Made by a program: the position numbers and the translations under genes | DNA from: Hypericum androsaemum | Taxonomy: Eukaryota > Streptophyta > Magnoliopsida > Malpighiales > Hypericaceae | Assembly (NCBI GenBank): GCA_963995505.1 | Contig: OZ023198.1 | Span: 7,402,558 to 7,466,557, forward strand | Direction: 5' to 3' | DNA length: 64,000 nt | In this document: positions 56,213-64,000 of the stretch, piece by piece | Layout: each line of letters starts with the position of its first letter | Numbering within the stretch: the stretch's first letter is position 1 | Notes under the pieces: generated by a model | The model's input: only the letters and a program-made list of their open reading frames with translations | What the model was told of the DNA's origin: nothing | Database searches by the model: none

Positions 56213-57332
56213 GAGTCAAAGGATTAAATCCATAAACAAGCTCAAATGGTGAGAATTGAGTAGCAGAATGAACTGAACGATTATAAGAAAATTCAACATG
56301 TGGTAGACATTCTTCCCAAGTTTTAATGTTATGCTTGATAAGTTCTCTCAATAAAGTAGACAAAGTACTATTAACAACTTCAGTTTGACCATCAGTTTGT
56401 GGATGACAAGTAGTAGAAAATAACAACTTGGTACCTAACTTACTCCACAAGGTCTTCCAAAAGTAACTCAAGAACTTAGCATCTCTATCAGAAATAATAG
56501 TTCTAGGCATACCATGCAACCTAACAACTTCTCTAAAGAACAAATCAGCAATGTTTGAAGCATCATCAGTCTTATGACATGGAATAAAATGTGCCATCTT
56601 AGAAAACCTATCCACTACCACAAAGATTGAATCCCTTCCACATTTAGTCCTAGGTAGTCCTAACACAAAATCCATAGAGATATCAATCCAAGGCTCACTA
56701 GGTATAGGTAGTGGGGTATACAAACCGTGGGGTTTTACCTTTGACTTGGCTTGCTTGCATGTGATGCAACGCCCACAAACTCTTTCAACGTCGCGCTTCA
56801 TGTGTGGCCAATAGAAGTGATCTTGTAGCATTGCCAAAGTCTTTGTATTTCCAAAGTGCCCCATCAATCCGCCTCCATGTGCCTCCTGAATTAGCAACTC
56901 TCGCATAGAACAATTAGGCACACAAAGTTTGTTCTCACGAAATAGGTAACCTTCATTCCAGAAAAATTTACCACTTGCACTCCTCTCCGTAGCTCGGAAT
57001 AGATCACCAAAATCAGTATCATCAGCATACAACTCTTTAAGGTGTTCAAAACCAATTAACTTCGCATCAAGAGTTGAGATCAAAGCATACCTTCGCGATA
57101 GGGCATCAGCTACTACATTTTCCTTACCTTGCTTGTAGCGAATGACATAAGGAAATTTCTCAATGAACTCCACCCATCGTGCATGCCTCCTATTCAACTT
57201 GTGTTGCCCCTTTAAGTGCTTGAGTGATTCATGATCAGTGTGGATCACAAATTCCTTGGGCTACAAGTAATGCTGCCATGTTTCCAATGTTCAAACTAGC
57301 GCATACAATTCTTTGTCATAAGTTGGATAGTT
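56213..57332 (-). pseudogene. Element A' RNase H C-terminal part and integrase core
   Basis: The region 56213-57248 is open and holds [32 protein letters not shown] and [13 protein letters not shown]. The integrase zinc region has [12 protein letters not shown] and [11 protein letters not shown] with all ligands, and the DDE core has D in [12 protein letters not shown] in [11 protein letters not shown] and E in [10 protein letters not shown]. Here, unlike in element A, the zinc ligands and the QTDG motif are normal. Upstream, a TAG (57261-57263) and a TGA (57291-57293) interrupt RNase H. Both fit C-to-T change of CAG and CGA codons. At 56212 the frame is lost by the one-base deletion. Confidence 0.88.
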
Positions 57333-57418
57333 CAAGGTTGCTCCACTTAGTTTCTCACTAAAGTAGGCAATTGGTCAAGGTTGCTCCACTTAGTTTCTCA
57401 CTAAAGTAGGCAATTGGT
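57333..57418. repeat. 43-bp tandem duplication in element A' RNase H
   Basis: 57333-57375 and 57376-57418 are identical 43-bp copies beginning CAAGGTTGCTCC. Because 43 is not a multiple of three, the duplication shifts the RNase H frame after [11 protein letters not shown]. Perfect identity suggests it is recent relative to the other damage. Confidence 0.93.
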
Positions 57419-58472
57419 CTCCCTTCTTGCATGAGGATAGCTCCAATCCCTATACCTGAGGCATCACATTGAACTTCAAAGGTTTTAGCAAAGTTAGGCA
57501 AAGACAACAAAGGAGCATTAGTCAACTTCTCTTTGATGAGTTGGAATGAGTTCTCTTGAGCTTCTCCCCAACTAAATCCAACATTCTTCTTGATGACTTC
57601 AGTGAGGGGTGCGGCTAGGCTACTAAAGTCTTTCACGAACCTCCTATAAAAGCAAGCTAAGCCATGAAAACTTCGAACATTAGCAACACTTGTAGGACTT
57701 GGCCAGTCCCGGATGGCTCGGATCTTCTCCTCATCAACCTGTATTCCGTGAGCACTAACAACAAAACCCAAGAATACAAGTTTATTTGTGCAAAAGGTGC
57801 ACTTCTTCAAGTTGGCAAACAATTGATCCTCTCTAAGTGCATCTAGGACAGATTTCAAATGCTCTACATGATCCTCTAAACTCGTACTATAAATGAGTAT
57901 ATCATCAAAGTACACAACGACAAATTTGCCAATGAATGGACGTAAGACATGATTCATAAGGCGCATGAATGTACTAGGTGCATTAGATAACCCGAACAGC
58001 ATGACCATCCACTCATACAACCCATATTTAGTTTTAAAAGCAGTCTTCCACTCATCTCCTTCTTTCATCCTAATCTGATGATAACCACTTTTTAAGTCAA
58101 TATTAGAAAACATGCAAGATCCATGCAACTCATCTAACATGTCATCTAGGCAAGGAATAGGGTGATGATATTTTACCGTGATGTTGTTGACAGCTCGGCA
58201 ATCAACACACATCCTCCATGATCCATCCTTCTATATGCAGGGCGGTTAGGTATGGTAGCTCCTGGAACAAAATCAATTTGATGCTCAATCCCTCGCATAG
58301 GTGGTAATCCAGCTGGTAGCTCTTCGGGAAAGACATCCTTGTAGTCCTGCAAGAGAGAAACAACCATACTAGGCAAGTGTGGTTCAAGTTCGTTAGTGAT
58401 AAAAAGTGTCTCCCTCCACCGAAGTAAGATCATAGACTTTTTTTCAAAACAAGCTTGCTTGATTTCCCTTTT
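57376..58472 (-). pseudogene. Element A' reverse transcriptase and N-terminal RNase H
   Basis: The upstream part has SMVVSLLQDYKDVFPEELPA, GLPPMRGIEHQIDFVPGA and IPNRPAYR. Near 58234 the sequence jumps from PAYR straight to the [10 protein letters not shown] motif in another frame. An internal deletion of very roughly 50 codons therefore removed the start of the RT fingers. The rest is open at 57358-58212: [49 protein letters not shown], the catalytic box [10 protein letters not shown], then [20 protein letters not shown] and RNase H with [16 protein letters not shown]. The RT sequence is distinct from that of elements C and D. Confidence 0.88.
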
Positions 58473-61400
58473 CTTGTCTTTTCTTGCCTTTCTTTCCTCA
58501 TCTTGCCTTTTCTTGCCTTCTCTTTCCTTTTCCTTGCCTTTTCTTTCCTTTTCTTGCCTTATTTTGCCTTTTCTTGCCTTTTCTTTCCTTTTCTTTCCTT
58601 TTCTTATCTTTCCTTTTTTTGCCTTTTCCTGCCTTTACTTACCTTATCTTTCCTTTTCTTGTCTTTTCATGCATTTCCATGCCTTTTCTTGCCTTATCAA
58701 GCCTTTTCTTACCTTTTCATGCCTTTTCCTTGCATTTTTTGGCCTTTTCTTGCCTTTTCATGCCTTATCTTACCTTATCTTGCATTTTCTTGTCTTTTTA
58801 TTCCTTATCTTGCCTTTTCATGCCGTTTCTTGCCTTTTCTTTCCTTTGCTTGTCTTTTCATGCCTTTTCTTTGTCTTTTCTTGCCTTTTCTCTTCCTATC
58901 TTGCCTTTTCTTGACTTTTCTTTCCTTTGCTTGGCTTTTCTTGCCTTTTCATGCCTTTTCCTTGCCTTTTCTTGCCATTTGTTTCCTTATCATGCCTTTT
59001 CTTGCCTTTTCCTTGCTTTTTCTTTCCTTTTCTTGCCTTTTCTTGCCTTTTCTTGCCTCATCTTTCCTTTTCTTTCCTTTCCTTCCCTTATCTTGCCTTA
59101 TCATGCCTTTTCTTGCCTTTTCTTGCCTTTTCCTTGCCTTTTTGTTTCCTTTTCTTGCGTTATCATGCCTTATCTTTCTTTTCTTGCCTTTTCCTTGCCT
59201 TTTCTTGCCTTATCTTGTCTTTTTTTGCCTTATCTTGCCTTTTCATGCCTTATCTTGCCTTTTCTTGTCTTTTCTTGCCTTATCTTGCCTTTTCTTGTCT
59301 TATCTTGCCCTTTTTTGCATTTTTCTTGCCTTTTGCTTGCTTTATCGTGCCCTATCTTTCTTTTTCTTTCCTTTTCTTGCCTTTTCTTAACTTCTCTTGC
59401 CTCTTGCCTTATCTTGCATTTTCTTGCTTAATCTTTCCTTTTCTTTCCTTTTCTTGCCTTGCCTTCCCTTTTCTTGCCTTATCTTAACTTTTCTTAATTT
59501 TCTTGCCTTATCTTGCCCTATCTTGCCTTATTTTTCCTTTTCTTGCCATTTCCTTGCCTTATAATGCCTTATCTTGCCTTTTCTGGCCTTTTCTTGCCTT
59601 ATCTTGCCTTTTCTTACCTTTTCCTTGCCTTTTGTTTCCTTTTCTTGCCTTATCATGCCTTATCTTTCTTTTTCTTGCCTTTTACTTGCATTTTCATACC
59701 TCTTCTTGCCTTATCTTCCTTTTTCTTGCCTTTTACTTGCATTTTCTTTCCTCTTCTTGCCTTTTCTTGCCTTATCTTGCATTATCATGCCTTTTCTTAT
59801 CTTTTCATGACTTTTCTTACCTTTTTCTTTTCTTATCGTGCCCTATCTTTCTTTTTCTTTCCTTTTCTAGCCTGTTGCTTTTTCATGCCTTTTCTTGCAT
59901 TATCTATCATTTTTTGCCTTTTATTGTCTTTTCTTGCTATATCTTGCCTTTTCTTGCCTTTGTTCTTGCGCCTTATTTTACCTTTTCTTGCCTTTTCCTT
60001 GGCTTTCCTTGCCTTTTCTTGCCATTGTTCTTGCTTTTTCTTGCATTTTCCTTGCCTTATCTTGCCTTTTCTTGCCTTATCTTTCCTCTTCTTTCCATTT
60101 CATGCCTTTTCTTTCATTTTCTTACCTTTCTTTTCCTTTTGCTTGCCTTTTCTCCTTATCTTGCTTTTCCTTGCCTTTTTTTTTGCCCTTTCTTTCCTTT
60201 TCTTGCCTTAACTTTCCTTATCTTGCCTTTTCTTACCTTTTTCATGCCTTTTCTTTCGTCTTCTTGACTTATCTTTCCTTTTCTTGCCTTTCCTTCCCTT
60301 TTCTTACCTTATCTTGCCTTTTCTTACCTTTTCTTAACTTATCTTGCCATTTCTTGCCTTTTCATGCCCTTTCAAGCCTTTTTTTTGCCTTTTCTTTCTT
60401 TATCTTGTCTTATCTTGCCTTTTCTTTCCTTTTCTTGCCTTGCCTTGCCTTTCCTTCCCTTTTCTTGTCTTATCTTGCCTTATCTTGCCTCATCTTGCCT
60501 TTTCTTGGCTTATCTTGCCTTCTCTTTTCTTTTCCTTGCCTTTTCTTTCCTTTTCTTTCCTTATTTTTCCTTTTCTTTCTTTTTCTTGCCTTTTCTTTCC
60601 TTTTCTTTTATTTTCTTTTCCTGCCTTTACTTGCCTTATCTTTCCTTTTCTTGCCTTTTCATGCCTTTTCTTGCCTTTTCTTACCTTTTCAAGCCTTTTT
60701 CTTGCATTTTCTTTCTTTATCTTGCCTTTTCTTGTCTTATCTTGCCTTATCTGGCCTCATCTTGCATTTTCTTGCCTTATCATGCCTTCTCTTTCCTTTT
60801 CCTTGTCTTATTTTGCCTTTTCCTTCCCTTTTCTTTCCTTTTTTTGCCTTATCTTGCCTTTTCTTGCCTCATCTTTCTTTTTTTTTCCTTTTCTTGCCTT
60901 TCCTTCCCTTTTCTTGCCTTTTCCATGCCATTTGTTCCCTTTTCCTTGCTTTTTCTTATTTTTTCCTTGCCTTTTCTTGCCATATTTGCCTTTTCTTGCC
61001 TTTTCCTTGCCTTATCTTGCCTTTTCCTTGCCTTTTGTTCCCTTTTCCTTCCTTTTTCTTGCCTTTTCCTTGCTTTTTCTTTCCTTTTTCTTGCCTTATC
61101 TTACCTTTTCTTGACTTATCTTGCCTTTTCTTTTCTTTTATTTACTTTTCTTTCCTTTTCATGCCTTTTCTAGCATTATCTTGCCTTTTTATTACCTTTT
61201 CATGCCTTTTCCATGCCATTTCTTTCGTTTTCTTGCCTTTTGCTTGCCTTATCGTGCCATATCTTTCGTTTTCTAGCCTTTCCTTGCCTTTTCTTGCCGT
61301 TTCTTGCCAGTTTCCTTTTTATGCCTTTTCTTGCATTATCTTTCTTTTTCTTTTCTTTTTTTTTATCTTTTCGTTCCATATCTTGCCTTTTCTTGCCTTA

Positions 61401-62870
61401 CCTTGCCTTTTCTTTACTTATGTGGCCTTTTCTTGCCTTTTCATGCCGTATCTTACCTTATCTTGCCTTTTCATGCCTTTCCTTCCCTTTTCTTGCCTTA
61501 TCTTAACTTTTCTTACCTTTTCGTGGCTTATCTTGCCTTATCTTGCCGTATTTTACCTTTTCTTGCCTTTTCCTTGCCTTTTCTTATCTTTTCATGTCTT
61601 TTCCTTGCCTTATCTTGCCTTATCTTTCCTTTTCTTTCCATTTCTTGCCTTATCTTGCCTTTTCTTTCCTTTCTTTGCCTTTTTTTTGCCTTATCTTGCC
61701 TTTTCTTTCCTTTCTTTGCCTTTTTTTGCCTTATCTTGCCTTTTCTTGCCTTTTCTTTGCCTTTTCTTTCCTTTTGTTGACTGAACTTTCCTTATCTTGC
61801 ATTTTCTTACCTTTTCCTTGCCTTTTCTTTCCTCTTCTGGCCTTATCTTGCCTTTCCTTCCCTTTTCTTGCATTATCTTTCCTTATCTTGCCTTTTCCTA
61901 CCCTTTCTTACCTTATCTTACCTTTTAAAGCCTTTTCCTTGCCTTTTCTTCCTTTCTCTTACCTTTTCTTGCCTCTTCTTTCCTTTTCTTGCCTTGCCTT
62001 TCCTTCCCTTTTCTTGTCTTATCTTGCCTTATCTTGCCATTTCTTGCCTTATCTTGCCTTCTCTTTCCTTTTCGTTGCCTATTCTTTCCTTTTCTTGCCT
62101 TTTCTTGACTTATCTTGCCTAATTTTGCCTTTTCTTTTCTTTTTTTTCCTTTTCCTGCCTGTACTTGCCTTATCTTTCCTTTTCTTGCCTTTTCTTGCCT
62201 TTTCCATGCCTTTTCTTGCCTTATCTTTACTTTTAATACCTATTCATTCCTTTTCTTGCCTTTTCCTGCCTTTTCTTTCGTTAACTTTCCTTTTCTTGCC
62301 TTTTCCTTGCCTTTTCTTGCCTTATCTTGCCTTTTCTTGCCATTTCTTGCCTTTTCTTGGCTTTCCTTGCCTTTTTCTTGGCTTTTCTTTCCTTAACTTT
62401 CCTTATCTTACCTTTTCTTGCCTTATTTTGCCTTATCTTGCCCTTTCTTGCCATTTCTTGCCTTTTCTTGTATTTTCTTGCCTTTTCATGCCTTATCTTG
62501 CCTTTCCATGCCTTTTGTTTCCTTTGCTTGCCTTTTCATGCCTTTGACTTGCCTTTTCTTGCCTTTTCTTGCCTTTTCTTTCCTTTGCTTGCCTTTTCCT
62601 TGCCTTTTCTTTCCTTATCTTGCCTTTTCTTGCCTTTTCCTTGCCTTTTGTGTCCTTTTCTTACCTGATCTTGCCTCATCTTTCCTTTTTTTTTCTTTTC
62701 TTGCCTGATCTTGCCTTTTCTTTTCTTTTCTTTCATTTTCTTACATTTTCATGCCTTTTCTTGCCTTTTCTTTTCTTTTCTTTCCTTTTCTTGCCTTTTC
62801 TTAACTTTTCTTGCCTTTTCTTAACTTTTCTTGCCTTTTCATGCCTTCTCTTGCATTTTCATTCCTTTTC
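58467..62870 (-). repeat. 10-bp satellite block S7 (pyrimidine strand on +)
   Basis: CCTTTTCTTG-type array, same polarity as S1 and opposite to S2-S6. The usual variants appear (CCTTATCTTG, CCTTTTCATG, CCTTTTCTTT), with more T-runs of seven or eight than in S1. It ends abruptly at 62870 in ordinary A/T-rich sequence. The first six bases (CCTTTT, 58467-58472) could equally belong to element A'. No gene is seen. Confidence 0.95.
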
Positions 62871-64000
62871 TATAATAAACCATAACCTTGCAAGCCTCAA
62901 ACATAACTCATCTGTCTCATTATCAGAATAGTCAAAATATTATTTTTTACAACATTGTTTCTTTAAACAAACATATTTTATCGTGTCCAAAACTTGGTTG
63001 GCATAATTCCAAAGTTGGAGTACACATCTCCAACATCATATCATCAAATTCATCCTTTTAACACATAAACACAAAGTTAGACAAATATTACATATTAACA
63101 TTAATCGAAGGTCATAAGTCAAAACACCAACAAGTATGTACAATGGAGCGACCTAGATCACAAAAGGCAAAGACCATCTGGAGACCTTCAAATGTTGCAT
63201 GAGATGGAAGACAACAGACTGAACTCGGATGGAAAAGCTTCTCCAGATGCAAACACCACTCAGAACTCTTCTCCTGTTAATTGAAGTAAGGGATAAGTGT
63301 TTTGAAACACTTAGTAAGCAAATATTATAAGTAACATGTATTTAACCAACCAGTTGTCCCCATCAAAGCCAAATACTAGCACAATTCTATGATGAAAAAA
63401 GACCATTTCACAAATAAGGTAATCAAAGTAATCACATATCAAACATAATCATAATTCAGATAGACCATCACAACCACATAACACAATTCGGATGAACTTC
63501 AGATAGGCCTAGATAGTGTCACTCCCACACTGACACGGGGATCCCATATCTTAAAGGTGCCTTCAGAAACCAACCCCGTCGGCCAAATATTGTATCGTAT
63601 ACATATCCAACGTATCCTCAATATATATGCACATATGCCAACATCCCCGGTTGGTCACGGGTAGACCTCATCGTCCGCTATCACTCAAACAACTTACCAA
63701 ACATTCCAAAATTCACATAGACCAAAACATATTGGTCATTCATGAACAATCCAAAAGCAACGTCAAATATCAAATAGACAAAAACCAAACATAATACCAT
63801 ATTTTGAACCGTTCAAAAGTATACCAAATCAAGCCGATCGCCCACGTCTAGTTAACTAAACACATGTTACAAAGAATATCCACTTACAATATAATGGTTG
63901 CTCAAACCATTCAAAGAGAAGCTCCTTGCTTCATTTTATAATTCGTGGTACTCGGATTCAAATGTCGGTTAAATAGTCAAAAGAATAATTAACCACTATC
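62871..64000. other. Non-satellite A/T-rich flank, no gene recognised
   Basis: Ordinary-complexity DNA without the 10-bp unit. No reading frame of note is open on either strand, and no LTR end, primer-binding site, tRNA or rRNA motif was found. A short inverted repeat GTGTCA/TGACAC lies at 63516-63521 and 63531-63536. It may be part of another transposable element cut by the window edge or a true unique flank; the sequence alone does not decide. Confidence 0.6.

Larger units (their letters stand above)
55053..58472 (-). mobile_element. Truncated Ty3/gypsy element A' (CRM-like): RT to 3' LTR
   Basis: On the minus strand the fragment starts at 58472 in the linker before reverse transcriptase (KREIKQACFEKKS). 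It runs through RT, RNase H and integrase, crosses a polypurine tract and ends with a 770-bp LTR at 55053. The gag, protease and 5' LTR are missing. At the 5' break the element's own AAAAGG coincides with the satellite unit. It is related to element A along its whole shared length but more decayed: internal deletion, tandem duplication, frameshift and several stops. The satellite to its left is purine on +; the satellite to its right is pyrimidine. Confidence 0.9.

Noticed and set aside
1..62870. Whole satellite as an assembly artefact
   Set aside because: Units vary from line to line, insertions have proper target duplications in the array, and higher-order copies differ by substitutions. 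This fits real DNA, although exact copy numbers could still be wrong.
63516..63536. Inverted repeat GTGTCA/TGACAC as a regulatory stem-loop
   Set aside because: Six-base arms are easily found by chance in 1.1 kb; nothing around it suggests an RNA gene or terminator.

Overview
The window is repeat DNA from a flowering plant. It consists of a very long, degenerate 10-bp satellite (unit AAAAGGCAAG, complement CTTGCCTTTT) interrupted by Ty3/gypsy LTR retrotransposons. By position the satellite fills about 42.8 kb of 64 kb. The plant assignment rests on the retrotransposons: chromovirus-type reverse transcriptase and integrase sequences, primer-binding sites reading TGGTATCAGAGC (complementary to initiator tRNA-Met, usual for plant LTR elements), and LTRs with plant-style TATA boxes. 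No host protein-coding gene, rRNA, tRNA or CRISPR array was seen. The species cannot be named from the sequence.

Layout: satellite block S1 (1-2090, pyrimidines on +); truncated CRM-like element A (2091-4238, minus); S2 (4239-9226, purines on +); non-autonomous element B (9227-12221, minus), whose 3' LTR is split by a solo LTR of family A (9326-10128); S3 (12222-27229); complete element C (27230-32623, minus); S4 (32624-34878); solo LTR of family B (34879-35508, plus); S5 (35509-42602); complete element D (42603-48087, plus); S6 (48088-55052); truncated element A' (55053-58472, minus); S7 (58467-62870, pyrimidines on +); and a non-satellite, gene-free flank (62871-64000).

Elements A and A' carry the 3' part of a polyprotein whose reading frame runs through the polypurine tract into the 3' LTR and ends with a [13 protein letters not shown] tail. 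This resembles plant centromeric retrotransposons (CRM). Element B shares LTR ends, polypurine tract and the last pol codons with A, but its internal region is only about 1.07 kb and holds one intact 280-codon ORF of unknown function. B therefore looks like a non-autonomous partner mobilised by A-type enzymes. Elements C and D are full-length relatives of each other (gag-PR-RT-RH-IN) with different LTRs; both are ruined by stop codons, and D also by a fold-back template switch.

The main points of interest are: the satellite, whose A-tracts recur about once per helical turn and which has almost no CG or CHG sites; its higher-order organisation (about 1.02 kb in S3, larger units in S5/S6); the reversal of satellite polarity at both truncated CRM-like fragments; and the combination of a satellite with CRM-like autonomous and non-autonomous elements. 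That combination makes a centromere or pericentromere a reasonable but untested hypothesis.
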